DNA of 64,000 nt from JBFAPK01 sp040676675 (GCF_040676675.1 NZ_JBFAPK010000001.1:248001-312000), one strand, 5' to 3'. Positions 41,716 to 50,174 are shown, numbered from the stretch's first letter. Numbers and translations: made by a program. Notes: generated by a model from the letters alone, not told the origin.

Positions 41716-42819
41716 ATGTCACCTCACGACTCCCGCCGGATCGCCGCGCTCGACGTGATCCGCGGCTTCGCGCTCTGCGGCATCCTGCTGGCCAACGCGC
41801 AGCCGATCGCCAATCGCGGTCGGGCGGTCATCGCCCCGGGTCCCGCGCTCGGCCTGGACAGCGGGCACGCCTGGCTGGGGCTGCTGGTCGAGCAGCGCTT
41901 CTTTCCGATCTTCGCCTTTCTCTTCGGCGTCGGGTTCTCGCTGCTACTGGCCTCGGCCCAGGAACGCGCCGCGCGGGAAGGCGCCGTCGGGGAGCGGGCC
42001 GCCGGGCGGCGCGGCGCCATCCGTCCCCGGCTGATCCTGGTACGCCGACTGCTGGTGCTGCTCGCGGTCGGCCTGGCGCACCTGCTCCTGCTCTGGCAGG
42101 GCGACATCCTCTCCACGTACGCCGTCATGGGCCTGCTGGTCCTGCTCCCCGCCAGCTGGCTGCCCCGGTGGGCGGTGGCGGCGCTGGGCCCGCTCCTGCT
42201 GGCGACCGCGCTGCTGCTCGGCGACGGCCGCTTCACCCTGGTGGCCGGGCTGTTCCTGCTCGGCTCGGCGCTGACCCGGTACGGCGTGATCGCCCGGATG
42301 GGACGGTCGACCCGGGTACCCGCCGTGCTGGGCCTGGTCCTCACGGTCGTGGCGGCGCCGGTGCTGTGGTGGCAGGCCCGGTCGACCGGTACGGCCGGAA
42401 TCCGCCCGATGGCCCTGGGCGGGCTGCTGCTCGCCGGGGTCTACGTCTGTGGGCTGCTGGTCCTGCTCCGGACCCCGCTGCGGGCCGCCCTGCGGGTCGT
42501 CTTCGCGCCGCTGGGCCGGATGGCGCTGACCAACTACCTGACCGCGACGGTGCTGGTGTTGGCGGTGAGCCGGTTCGTCGGCGGCCGGCCGGAGCAGTGG
42601 TCGGTGGCGACGGTGTTCCTGATCGCCGGTCCGATTCTCGCGGTCCAGTGGCTCTGGTCCACCCTCTGGCTGGCGCGGTACCGCAACGGCCCGCTGGAGT
42701 GGCTGTGGCGGTGGGCGACGTGGGCCCGCCGCCCGCCCCTACGACTCCCCGCCGATCATGGAGTTGTGGCGGGGACGAAGCAGCACATCCCGGGCAAAAC
42801 GTCGACCACAACTCCATGA
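41716..42819 (+). CDS. DUF418 family membrane protein
   Basis: 367 residues with about nine hydrophobic helices. The opening DVIRGFALCGILLANAQPI and the later FGVGFSLLLA and PLGRMALTNYLTATV segments fit the DUF418 family (acyltransferase-3 clan). The last 27 residues (DHGVVAGTKQHIPGKTSTTTP) are encoded by an inverted-repeat element that also supplies the stop, so the native C-terminus probably ended earlier. ATG 41716 is preferred (AGGATGGG at proper distance); ATG 41707 is possible. It diverges from the kinase gene. Confidence 0.85.
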   Translation: MSPHDSRRIAALDVIRGFALCGILLANAQPIANRGRAVIAPGPALGLDSGHAWLGLLVEQRFFPIFAFLFGVGFSLLLASAQERAAREGAVGERAAGRRGAIRPRLILVRRLLVLLAVGLAHLLLLWQGDILSTYAVMGLLVLLPASWLPRWAVAALGPLLLATALLLGDGRFTLVAGLFLLGSALTRYGVIARMGRSTRVPAVLGLVLTVVAAPVLWWQARSTGTAGIRPMALGGLLLAGVYVCGLLVLLRTPLRAALRVVFAPLGRMALTNYLTATVLVLAVSRFVGGRPEQWSVATVFLIAGPILAVQWLWSTLWLARYRNGPLEWLWRWATWARRPPLRLPADHGVVAGTKQHIPGKTSTTTP

Positions 42820-42828
42820 TCGGCGGGG
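42747..42828. repeat. 23-bp perfect inverted repeat element
   Basis: Arms at 42747-42769 and 42806-42828 are perfect complements; the core is GCCGATCATGGAGTTGTGG. The 36-bp centre is unrelated. It overlaps the last codons of the DUF418 gene and lies 16 bp before the convergent HxlR stop. Similar GATCATGGAGTTGTGG hairpins are, from memory, scattered in Micromonosporaceae genomes; it may also work as a terminator. Confidence 0.85.
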
Positions 42829-42844
42829 CAGCGGAGAGTGTTGA

Positions 42845-43207
42845 TCATCTTGCGCCGTACGCCGCCCGGGCGTCGAGCAGTTCGGGGAGGTGTTCCCGGG
42901 TCCAGGCGCAGCAGGCGGCCATGGGTCCGAGCAGGGTACGGCCGAGCGCGGTCAGCTCGTACTCGACCCGGGGCGGGATCTCGTCGTACACGGTACGGGT
43001 GACCAGCCCGTCGCGTTCCATCGCCCGCAGCGACTCGGTCAGCACCTTCGGGGTGATCCCGCGCAGCGGCACCTGGAGTTCGGTGAAGCGGCGCGGGCCG
43101 TCCAGCAGGCAGGTGATGATCTTCGAGGTCCACTTGTCGCCGATCTGTATCGGCGTACGGACGGTCGCGCATCGGGCGAAGAGGTCGGGGTCGAGTGGCT
43201 GCCGCAC
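42845..43207 (-). CDS. HxlR family transcriptional regulator
   Basis: 120 residues. Winged helix IGDKWTSKIITCLLDGPRRFTELQVPLRGITPKVLTESLRAMERDGLVTRTVYDEIPPRVEYELTALG is the HxlR signature. A CC pair (AACCAW) near the C-terminus and one Cys upstream (ARCATV) may allow redox sensing, as in some family members. GTG 43207 used; TTG 43216 possible. It diverges from an NAD(P)-binding oxidoreductase gene, the common HxlR target. Confidence 0.9.
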   Translation of the reverse strand: MRQPLDPDLFARCATVRTPIQIGDKWTSKIITCLLDGPRRFTELQVPLRGITPKVLTESLRAMERDGLVTRTVYDEIPPRVEYELTALGRTLLGPMAACCAWTREHLPELLDARAAYGAR

Positions 43208-43399
43208 CCGCCCCAAGGTACGTAACCTCCGGCGGCTCGGCCACGCCCGCTGCTCCCGGCCGGTACCGCCGCTGGTCCGGCCGGGAACCGCCGCTGGTCC
43301 GGGCCACTACCGTTGCGGAAACCCGGGTCCCTGCCGCTAGCGTCCCGCCCAACTGGCCGGCGATCAGGTGCGCCGGCCCGGTCGGATCGGAGCGGGGCA

Positions 43400-44053
43400 G
43401 TGAGCGCGATCGTGGTTTTCGGGGCCGGCGGGCGGGCCGGACGGCGGGCGGTGGCCGAGGCGGTCGAGCGGGGACACCGGGTGACCGCGGTGCTCCGCGA
43501 CCCGGGTCGGCACGCCGACCTTGCCGGCCCGGCGGTGACCCTGGTCTCCGGCGACGTCACCGACGCGGGCAGCGTCGCGGCCGTCGCCGCCGGGCACGAC
43601 GCGGCGGTCAACGCGGCCACCCGGCTCGACGTACCGGCCGAGGAGTTCTACGCCGCCGCCGCGCGGGCGCTGCTGGCGGGGCTGCCCCGCGCCGGGGTCG
43701 GGCGGCTGGTGGCGATCGGCATCGGCACCGTGCTGGAGACCGCGCCGGGGGTGCTCGTCCACGACGCGCCCGACTTTCCCACGCCGCACCGGGTGTTCTC
43801 CCTCGGGCACCTGGCCGGGCTGGAGGTGCTGCGGACCGCCCCGGTCGGCCTCGACTGGGTGGTGCTGGCGCCGCCGCCGGTGTTCCTGGACACGGAGGCG
43901 CCCCGCACCGGCCGGTACCGCACCGGCGACGGGCGACTGCTCCCGACCGCCGAGGGGATGCCCGCGTTCTCGTACGCCGACCTCGCGGTCGCGCTGCTCG
44001 ACGAGATCGAGACCCCGAGGCACCACCGGGAACTGGTCGCCGTGGCCTCCTGA
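43400..44053 (+). CDS. NAD(P)H-binding oxidoreductase (NmrA/SDR-like)
   Basis: 217 residues. AIVVFGAGGRAGRRAVAEAVERGHRVTAVLRDP holds the G-x-G-G-x-A-G nucleotide loop. The later VGRLVAIGIGTVLET and LDWVVLAPPPVF segments fit the NAD(P)-binding Pfam group with flavin- or quinone-reductase-like roles. GTG start preceded by GGAGCGGGG. Divergent from HxlR, with which it probably forms a stress-response pair. Confidence 0.82.
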   Translation: MSAIVVFGAGGRAGRRAVAEAVERGHRVTAVLRDPGRHADLAGPAVTLVSGDVTDAGSVAAVAAGHDAAVNAATRLDVPAEEFYAAAARALLAGLPRAGVGRLVAIGIGTVLETAPGVLVHDAPDFPTPHRVFSLGHLAGLEVLRTAPVGLDWVVLAPPPVFLDTEAPRTGRYRTGDGRLLPTAEGMPAFSYADLAVALLDEIETPRHHRELVAVAS

Positions 44054-44058
44054 GCTGC

Positions 44059-44106
44059 AATCTTGGTACGGGGTGGCCCCTGGCGGGGCCGCGTCGTATC
44101 AAGATT
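44059..44106. repeat. 48-nt palindromic element, copy 2
   Basis: Same layout as the element at 29409-29456: identical 22-nt left arm, four-base loop (TGGC) and a right arm ending CGTATCAAGATT. It starts five bases after the oxidoreductase stop. Confidence 0.75.
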
Positions 44107-44197
44107 TTCGGAGCCGCCGGTAGATCTCGGGCTACGCCGTTCGTCGTACCGACGAACCGCCCGACGGAGGCGGGACGACAGCACCGAGGAGAACCCG

Positions 44198-44524
44198 ATG
44201 AGGTACCTGTTCTTGATCGCCACCGACGGACCGATCGACGCCGACCCGGCGGAACTCGACCCGGAGCCCTGGGTGCGGGAGATGGACGCCCGGGGTGCCC
44301 ATCTCATGGGTGACCGGCTCCGGCCCGCCAGCGACGCGACCACGGTACGGGTCCGCGACGGCGAGCTGCTCGTCACCGACGGCCCGTACGCCGAGACGAA
44401 GGAGCAGATGGGCGGCTTCGACGTGATCGAGGCGGCCGATCTGGACGAGGCGATCGAGATCGCGGCGAAGCACCCGATGGCGCGGGTCGCGCAGATCGAG
44501 GTGCGGCCGTTCTGGACGGAGTGA
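44198..44524 (+). CDS. YCII-domain protein
   Basis: 108 residues of the YciI/DGPF family: RYLFLIATDGPIDADPAELDPEPWVREMDARGAHLMGDRLRPASDATTVRVRDGELLVTDGPYAETKEQMGGFDVIEAADLDEAIEIAAKHP. The DGPYAETKE segment marks the subgroup that accompanies ECF sigma factors. GAGGAG precedes the ATG. It overlaps the sigma gene by four bases and may work as a small-molecule-binding partner; that is inferred. Confidence 0.92.
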   Translation: MRYLFLIATDGPIDADPAELDPEPWVREMDARGAHLMGDRLRPASDATTVRVRDGELLVTDGPYAETKEQMGGFDVIEAADLDEAIEIAAKHPMARVAQIEVRPFWTE

Positions 44525-45843
44525 CCGGGCCGACGGCCGCCGCCGGGGGAACCTCTCCGGCGGCGGCCCCACCGCCGGGCACGGGCACCGACCCGGCCGA
44601 AATCGCCGAGGCGGTGGCGGGCGTGTACGCCTCGGAGTGGAGCCGGATCGTGGCGACGCTGATCCGCTACACCGGCGACTGGGACCTGGCCGAGGAGTGC
44701 GCCCAGGACGCGTTCGCGCAGGCGCTGGAGCGCTGGCCCCGGGACGGGGTGCCGGAGCGTCCCGGGGCCTGGTTGACCACGACCGCCCGCAACCGGGCGC
44801 TGGACCGGCTGCGGCGTACCGCCGTGGAGGCGACCAAGCTGCGAGAGATGGCGCGGATGACCAACCCCGACGAGGTTCCGCCGTTCGATCTACCCGACGG
44901 CGGCGTGCCGGACGACCGACTGGAGCTGATCTTCACCTGCTGCCACCCGGCGCTGCCGATCGAGGCCCGGGTGGCGTTGACGCTGCGCAGCCTGGCCGGG
45001 CTGAGCACGGGCGAGATCGCCCGCGCCTTCCTGGTGCCGGAGAAGACGATGGCGCAGCGGCTGGTCCGCGCCAAGAACAAGATCCGTAACGCCGCGATCC
45101 CGTTCCGCGTACCGCCGGACCACCTGCTCCCCGAGCGCACCTCGGCGGTGCTGGCCGTGCTGTACCTGCTCTTCAACGAGGGGTACTCGGCCAGCGCCGG
45201 CGCGGAGCTGGTGCGGCGGAACCTCACGGCGGAGGCGATCCGGTTGGCCCGGGTGCTGGCCGCGCTGATGCCGGACGAGCCGGAGGCGCAGGCGCTGCTG
45301 GCCCTGATGCTGCTGCACGACGCCCGGCGGGCGGGCCGGCTGGACGCCTCCGGCGAGGTGGTACCGCTGGACGAGCAGGACCGCACCCGCTGGGACCGGG
45401 CGCAGATCGACGAGGCCACCGGCATCCTCGACCGGGCCCTGCGCCGGCGCCGGACCGGCCCGTACCAGCTCCAGGCCGCCATCGCCGCCTGCCACGCCAC
45501 GGCGGCCGACGCCGCCGAGACCGACTGGACCGAGATCGCGCTGCTCTACCGGGAGCTGGCCAACCTCACGCCCGGGCCGGTGGTGGAGCTGAACCGGGCG
45601 GTCGCGGTCGCGATGGCGGACGGGCCGGCGGCGGCCCTGCCCCTGCTCGACGCGCTCGCCGCGAGCGGCGCGCTGGCCGGGTACCACCTGCTGCCGGCGA
45701 CCCGGGCGGACCTGTTGCGCCGCCTGGACCGGCGGGCGGAGGCGGCCGGCGCGTACCGCGAGGCCCTGGCTCTCACCCGCACCGACGCGGAGCGGCGTTA
45801 CCTGGAGCGCCGGCTGGCGGAGGTCACTCCGGACGAGCCGTGA
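44521..45843 (+). CDS. ECF sigma factor with DUF6596/TPR-like C-terminus
   Basis: 440 residues. Region 2 (VYASEWSRIVATLIRYTGDWDLAEECAQDAFAQALERWP) and region 4 (LTLRSLAGLSTGEIARAFLVPEKTMAQRLVRAKNKIR) are followed by a 240-residue helical extension (AVLAVLYLLFNEGYSAS...GPVVELNRAVAVAMADGPAAAL) typical of the YCII-linked sigma group (ECF42-like). No anti-sigma is needed in this group; the C-terminal domain itself controls activity. GTG start overlaps the YCII stop. The segment around its stop is repeated downstream. Confidence 0.92.
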   Translation: MTGPTAAAGGTSPAAAPPPGTGTDPAEIAEAVAGVYASEWSRIVATLIRYTGDWDLAEECAQDAFAQALERWPRDGVPERPGAWLTTTARNRALDRLRRTAVEATKLREMARMTNPDEVPPFDLPDGGVPDDRLELIFTCCHPALPIEARVALTLRSLAGLSTGEIARAFLVPEKTMAQRLVRAKNKIRNAAIPFRVPPDHLLPERTSAVLAVLYLLFNEGYSASAGAELVRRNLTAEAIRLARVLAALMPDEPEAQALLALMLLHDARRAGRLDASGEVVPLDEQDRTRWDRAQIDEATGILDRALRRRRTGPYQLQAAIAACHATAADAAETDWTEIALLYRELANLTPGPVVELNRAVAVAMADGPAAALPLLDALAASGALAGYHLLPATRADLLRRLDRRAEAAGAYREALALTRTDAERRYLERRLAEVTPDEP

Positions 45844-45857
45844 CAACGAGCCGTGAC
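45833..45857 (+). repeat. Direct repeat containing the sigma-gene stop
   Basis: ACGAGCCGTGAC at 45833-45844 includes the TGA stop and is repeated at 45846-45857. Looser copies (ACCCGGGG..GCGCGAGGGT) continue to about 45912. The interval 45844-46031 has no gene. Confidence 0.75.
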
Positions 45858-46031
45858 CCGGGGAGCGCGAGGGTTACGCCGACCCAGCCGTTGACCCGGG
45901 GGCGCGAGGGTCCGGGCGCGCCCGGAACCGGGAAAGCCGTTACCTGGGCCGATCCTCAGCCGTCACCTCGAATGATCCCCAAGAGTGATCGTAAAGCTGC
46001 GCAGCGAGACGGCAGCCGGTAGGGTCCGCCC

Positions 46032-46565
46032 ATGGGGCAGGGGATCACGAGTCCGGGCCGCATCCAACAGACCGTAGGCAGGTACTCGGTACGAAGCAGG
46101 CTCCTGGTCTCCGCGCCGGTCGAACGGGCCTTCGCCGTCTTCACCAACCGGCTCGACCGCTGGTGGGTGAAGGAGTACACCTGGTCGGGTCCGCAGGCAC
46201 TGGCCGACATCGGCATCGAACCGCGCGAGGGTGGCATGGCCTACGAGATCGGGCCGCACGGCTTCCGGACCGACTGGGGACGCGTGCTCGCCTGGCAGCC
46301 GCCGCGCCGGCTGGTCTTCGTCTGGCAGATCGGCCCGGACCGGGCGCCCGTCCCCGACCCGGCGCAGGCCAGCGAGGTCGAGGTCTGGTTCACCCCGGCC
46401 GGCGGCGAGCGCACCCTGGTCGAGCTGGAACACCGCAACTTCGACCGGCACGGCGCGGCGGCCGAGGGCTACCGCGAGGCGCTCACCGCCGGCTGGCAGG
46501 AGCTGCTGTCGCGGTACGCCGACGCGGTCGAGACGGACGCGGTCGAGACCGCGGAGCACGGCTGA
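46032..46565 (+). CDS. SRPBCC family (AHSA1-like) protein
   Basis: 177 residues. GRYSVRSRLLVSAPVERAFAVFTNRLDRWW opens the helix-grip fold; later PRRLVFVWQIGPD and TLVELEHRNFDRHGAAAEGYREALTAGWQELLSRYADAV match the activator-of-Hsp90-homologue group of SRPBCC proteins. Probably binds a hydrophobic small molecule; no partner is seen. Stop region is echoed downstream. Confidence 0.85.
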   Translation: MGQGITSPGRIQQTVGRYSVRSRLLVSAPVERAFAVFTNRLDRWWVKEYTWSGPQALADIGIEPREGGMAYEIGPHGFRTDWGRVLAWQPPRRLVFVWQIGPDRAPVPDPAQASEVEVWFTPAGGERTLVELEHRNFDRHGAAAEGYREALTAGWQELLSRYADAVETDAVETAEHG

Positions 46566-46678
46566 ACGAACCCGCAGCCGCACCCGCCGAAACCCACCCG
46601 TGGGCGGAGCGGCGGCTGACGCGCCCCGTGCCGGAGCACGGCCGAACGCGGCCATGGCGGGACGGCTGAACGAACCCG
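46553..46678 (+). repeat. Direct repeats echoing the SRPBCC stop region
   Basis: ACGGCTGAACGAACCCG at 46558-46574 contains the TGA stop and recurs at 46662-46678. A third, diverged copy (GGAGCACGGCCGAACG) is at 46633. The 46566-46705 gap has no other content. Confidence 0.75.
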
Positions 46679-46705
46679 TGGCGGCGCGGCCGGGGCGGAC
46701 CGCCG

Positions 46706-47407
46706 TCACGCGCCGAGCGGCGTGCTCCGCCCGGACCGCAGCCTGGTACCGCCGAGATCCGCCCGGCGTCCGGCCGCCGCGCCCAGGTCGAGCCCGCCGC
46801 CGACGAGGCGGCGCGCGCTGGCGGTACGCAGCCGCGGGTAGACCTCGGCGAGCCGGCGCTCGACCCGATCGGACCGGTCGGCGAGGACCAGCGCCACCGA
46901 GGGCGCGCCCGACTCGGCCGCGGCGGCCGTCTCGGCCTCCCGCAGCCGGGTGCCGACCGCCGCCGCGAACCCGGCGAGCCAGGAGCGCCGGAACGCGGCC
47001 GGGTGGTCGCCCGCCGGCACCGGCGTACCGGCCAGCCCGTGCGCGGCCTGCACCAGCAGCGAGGTGAAAAGGATCTCCACCCGTTCGAGGTCGCTGGCGA
47101 AGCCGAAGAGGTGCATGGCGAACCCGGTGCCGGCGCGGCGGCGGACGGTACGGCAGCGCAGCGGGGCGGCCACGGCGGCGAGCAACCCCGCCTTGTCCAG
47201 CGCGTACGGCGCCACCACCTCCACCACCCGGTCGCCGACCGGGTCGACGGCGGGGTCTCGGGCGGCGAGCAGCGCCTGGTCGACCCCGTACCGGGCGATC
47301 AGCTCGGTCGCCTTGGCGGTGAAGGCCGCGGCCTCGGCGGCGGTACAGGCCGGGTCCTCCGCCTTCGCCAGCAGCTTCCGGATCTTGCTGAGCATCGCGT
47401 CGGGCAT
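46706..47407 (-). CDS. DUF2786 domain protein
   Basis: 233 residues. The N-terminal 40 residues (MLSKIRKLLAKAEDPACTAAEAAAFTAKATELIARYGVDQALLAA) are the DUF2786 signature. The rest is an uncharacterised helical region with VEVVAPYALDKAGLLAAVAAPLRCRTVRRR. No function is known for the family. It is followed, in the other direction of reading, by a small hypothetical gene 49 bp upstream on the same strand. Confidence 0.85.
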   Translation of the reverse strand: MPDAMLSKIRKLLAKAEDPACTAAEAAAFTAKATELIARYGVDQALLAARDPAVDPVGDRVVEVVAPYALDKAGLLAAVAAPLRCRTVRRRAGTGFAMHLFGFASDLERVEILFTSLLVQAAHGLAGTPVPAGDHPAAFRRSWLAGFAAAVGTRLREAETAAAAESGAPSVALVLADRSDRVERRLAEVYPRLRTASARRLVGGGLDLGAAAGRRADLGGTRLRSGRSTPLGA

Positions 47408-47455
47408 ACGACCAGAGCTACCACAGGTCGCGCCGACCGATCCCGGTCCCGGTGG

Positions 47456-47848
47456 TCAGCGGCGGTCGCGGTGGCGCAGGGTCGCCACGGCCGAGCCGGC
47501 GAGCGTCAACAGGCAGTCGGAGAGCTGCCCGTCGGCCAGCGCCGCGCCGAAGAGCGCCTCGCCGGTGTCGACGTCGCGGTTGGCGTACGCGCTGACGAAC
47601 CGGGCCACCCAGCGGGCGTCGTACGCCGCCTCTTCGATGCCCGGGAAGTCCAGCGTCCACATTCCGTCCGGTACGCCGTCGCCGACCATCGTCGCCGCGA
47701 GGTACCAGGCCACCTCGTACGCCCCCACCACGCCGGCGCGGTCGACGACCGCGTCGAACGTGCCGACCACAGCGTCGGTGTCGCCGGCCAGCGCCGAGTG
47801 CAGCACGGCGGCGGCGTCGTCGAGGGCCTCCTGGGGTACGTCCGTCAC
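47456..47848 (-). CDS. Conserved hypothetical protein
   Basis: 130 residues, acidic and helical, Ala/Val/Asp-rich (PQEALDDAAAVLHSALAGDTDAVVGTFDAVVDRAGVVGAYEVAWYLAATMVGD). No recognised domain, signal or membrane segment. Codon bias matches real genes. The GTG at 47848 is chosen over a TTG nine codons upstream that would lie in the promoter. It may form an operon with the DUF2786 gene. Confidence 0.6.
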   Translation of the reverse strand: MTDVPQEALDDAAAVLHSALAGDTDAVVGTFDAVVDRAGVVGAYEVAWYLAATMVGDGVPDGMWTLDFPGIEEAAYDARWVARFVSAYANRDVDTGEALFGAALADGQLSDCLLTLAGSAVATLRHRDRR

Positions 47849-48017
47849 GTGCGGAAGGGTATGCGGCCACGTCAAGCAACCCTGGTCACCACGCGGTGCG
47901 ACAGTCGTTCCGCCAAATATCAGCTACCGGTACGCGATTGACATGCGGGCGCTCTGACATTAGAACGCCCCGGCGCGCTAGTGTGCGCAGCGGACCTCGG
48001 GGAGGGGAAGGACCACC

Positions 48018-49364
48018 ATGCTCGTGTCACGCGGCTCGCGCAGCGCCGCTCTGGTCGCCGGTGCGGCTCTGTTGTTCACCGTGAGCGCCTGCGGGCCGGA
48101 TCAGGGCGCGGAGACGACGACCAGCGCGGTTCGCCTCTACGGCACCGACGGCAACATGCAGAACACGTTCGCCGCGGAGTTCAAGGAGAAGACCGGGCTG
48201 CTGGACGGCATGAAGGGCACCACGCCGCTGACGCCGCTCTCCGAGGACTTCAAGCGCCGCCTGCTCGGCGTGGACTCGAAGCTCACCGGCTTCCTCTACG
48301 CCGGGGAGACCTACGACGCCGTGGTGATCAGCGCGCTCGCCGCGCAGCTCGCCGGCAGCAACAAGCCGGCGGAGATCGCCAAGCAGATCAACGGCGTCAC
48401 CAACGGTGGCGAGCGCTGCGACTCCCCGGCGACCTGCCTCCCGCTCGCCCGCAACGGCGTCGACATCGAGTACCGCGGCGTCTCGATCACCCGCGGCGGC
48501 TTCACCGACGCCGGCGAGCCCTCGACCGCGAGCTACGCCACCCTGCACTTCGACAAGAACGACCAGATCAACGACGGCAAGACGGAGTTCGTCGGCGCCG
48601 GCGACGAGGCGACCGCGAGCACGGGCTCGCCGCCGTCGGGCAAGAAGGAGGGCGAGGGCAAGAGCCACTCCGGCGACCCGCTGAAGATCGGCGGTCTGCT
48701 GCCGCGCACCGGTGACCTGGCGCTCGCGTACCCGCCGCTGGCCGCCGCCTCGGCCCTGGCGATCAAGGAGATCAACGCGGCCGGCGGGGTCTTCGGCAAG
48801 CCGGTGGTCTGGCTCGACGGCGACGACGGCACGAACCCCGACGTGGCCAAGGCGACCGTACGCAAGCACGCGCAGGACGGCGTGAACGTCGTCATCGGCG
48901 CCGGTGCCTCCGGCATCTCCCGCGCGGTACTGCCCGACGTGGTGGCCGCGGGTCTGATCCTTTTCTCCCCCTGCAACACCGACGCCGGGCTGAGCACCGT
49001 CGACGACAAGGGCCTCTACTTCCGTACCGCCCCGTCGGACATCCTGCAGGGTCGGGCGCTCGCCGACGTGATCCTCCGGGACGGGCCGCACAAGATCGCC
49101 CTGGTGGCCCGGAAGGACTCGTACGGCGAGGGCCTGCAGGGCAACGTCCGCGCCGAGCTGGAACGGGCCGGGTTCGGCGGCGACAAGGTGAAGCTCTACA
49201 CCTACACCCCGCCGCCGGACCCGAAGACCGACCGGGTCGACTTCACCGCGAGCGCGAACGACATCAAGAGCTCCGGCGCGGACGCGGTACTGGTCATCGG
49301 GTACGGCGAGTCGGCCCAGGTGATCGAGGCGCTGGCCGCCGCCGGCGTCGAGATCGCGCACTAG
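48018..49364 (+). CDS. Substrate-binding lipoprotein, half-domains in permuted order
   Basis: 448 residues. Lipobox V-S-A-C (Cys25). Residues 39-178 (RLYGTDGNMQNTFAAEF, GLLDGMKGTTP, YAGETYDAVVISALAAQL, GEPSTASY) match the C-terminal half of Leu/Ile/Val-type (Peripla_BP_6) binding proteins. After a Gly/Lys/Ser-rich linker (179-220), residues 222-448 (LKIGGLLPRTGDLA, AIKEINAAGGVFGKPV, GLYFRTAPSDILQG, ADAVLVIGYGESAQVIEALAAAGV) match the N-terminal half, and the protein stops where LYGTDGNMQ normally follows. This is a circular permutation. Single frame, one strand, followed by a terminator; no permease genes nearby. Confidence 0.85.
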   Translation: MLVSRGSRSAALVAGAALLFTVSACGPDQGAETTTSAVRLYGTDGNMQNTFAAEFKEKTGLLDGMKGTTPLTPLSEDFKRRLLGVDSKLTGFLYAGETYDAVVISALAAQLAGSNKPAEIAKQINGVTNGGERCDSPATCLPLARNGVDIEYRGVSITRGGFTDAGEPSTASYATLHFDKNDQINDGKTEFVGAGDEATASTGSPPSGKKEGEGKSHSGDPLKIGGLLPRTGDLALAYPPLAAASALAIKEINAAGGVFGKPVVWLDGDDGTNPDVAKATVRKHAQDGVNVVIGAGASGISRAVLPDVVAAGLILFSPCNTDAGLSTVDDKGLYFRTAPSDILQGRALADVILRDGPHKIALVARKDSYGEGLQGNVRAELERAGFGGDKVKLYTYTPPPDPKTDRVDFTASANDIKSSGADAVLVIGYGESAQVIEALAAAGVEIAH

Positions 49365-49393
49365 CGCACCGCAACGCGGCAACCGGTCGTCCA

Positions 49394-49429
49394 CCAGCCG
49401 GCCCGTCCCCTCGGGGGCGGGCCGGCTGG
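49394..49429 (+). terminator. Hairpin after the binding-protein gene
   Basis: Arms CCAGCCGGCCCGTCCCC and GGGGCGGGCCGGCTGG with TCG loop and one imperfect pair, 30 bases after the stop. Confidence 0.8.
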
Positions 49430-49509
49430 CATCTTCTGGGGATAATCGCGCCGCCGTCCGGCGCGTAGGTTCCTACCCGAGTCCGCACCCCGCTGACCGG
49501 AAGGGACCG

Positions 49510-50124
49510 ATGATGAGCGAGAACCTTGACCCGACCTTGGTCGGCCACGTCCACCTCGACGCCGGAGACCAGGGCTTCGGGCCCGACGACGACCCGGGCG
49601 CGGAGCCGGAGCCGTACGAGCCGGAGCCGTACGGCGGGCTCTCGATCGCGCTGCACCACGAGGACGGCTCGATCGACGTGTTGACCGACCACGACGGCGA
49701 CGGCACGATCGACCTGGTGCAGCGGGACGGGGACGGCGACGGCATCGCCGACACCAGCTACGTCGACAGCGACCACGACGGCCGGCTGGACTCCACGCTG
49801 TCGGACTTCGACGACGACGGCACCGTCGACCGGGTGACCGGAGACAGCAACGCCGACGGCCGGATCGACTCGGTCGGCTGGGACCTCGACCACGACGGCG
49901 TCATCGACTCCGTCTCCACCGACAGCGACCACGACGGCCGGATGGACAACTGGGTGCGCGACCTCGACCACGACGGCCGGGCCGACTACATCCGCACCGA
50001 TCTGGACGGCGACGGGCTGGCCGACCAGATCACGCTGGACACCGACCACGACGGTACGGCCGACCGGGTCCTCTTCCCCGACCCGGTGGTCTCCCCCGAC
50101 GTGAACCCGTACGCCGACCGCTGA
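49510..50124 (+). CDS. DxDxDGxxD repeat protein (ten 13-residue repeats)
   Basis: 204 residues. An acidic Pro/Glu-rich N-terminus (1-45) is followed by ten 13-residue units of the form D-x-D-x-D-G-x-x-D-x4 (about 59-188; e.g. DSDHDGRLDSTLS, DLDHDGRADYIRT). Each holds the oxygen-ligand spacing of a Ca2+-binding EF-hand loop or thrombospondin type 3 repeat. There is no signal peptide or membrane segment, unlike most such proteins, so a cytoplasmic calcium-binding role or non-classical export is possible. AAGGGACC precedes ATG 49510 (49513 also possible). A short paralogue lies at 52007. Confidence 0.8.
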   Translation: MMSENLDPTLVGHVHLDAGDQGFGPDDDPGAEPEPYEPEPYGGLSIALHHEDGSIDVLTDHDGDGTIDLVQRDGDGDGIADTSYVDSDHDGRLDSTLSDFDDDGTVDRVTGDSNADGRIDSVGWDLDHDGVIDSVSTDSDHDGRMDNWVRDLDHDGRADYIRTDLDGDGLADQITLDTDHDGTADRVLFPDPVVSPDVNPYADR

Positions 50125-50126
50125 GC

Positions 50127-50155
50127 GGCGGCCCCGGAACACGCCCGGGGCCGCC
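50127..50155. terminator. Bidirectional hairpin
   Basis: GGCGGCCCCGG-aacacgc-CCGGGGCCGCC, an 11-bp perfect stem between the convergent repeat-protein and enoyl-CoA hydratase genes. Confidence 0.85.
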
Positions 50156-50174
50156 CGCCCGGGGAGGTCGTCCG

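Noticed and set aside
45840..46022. 60-residue frame starting at the sigma-gene stop
   Set aside because: Made of the stop-region repeats, no ribosome site, no conserved look.
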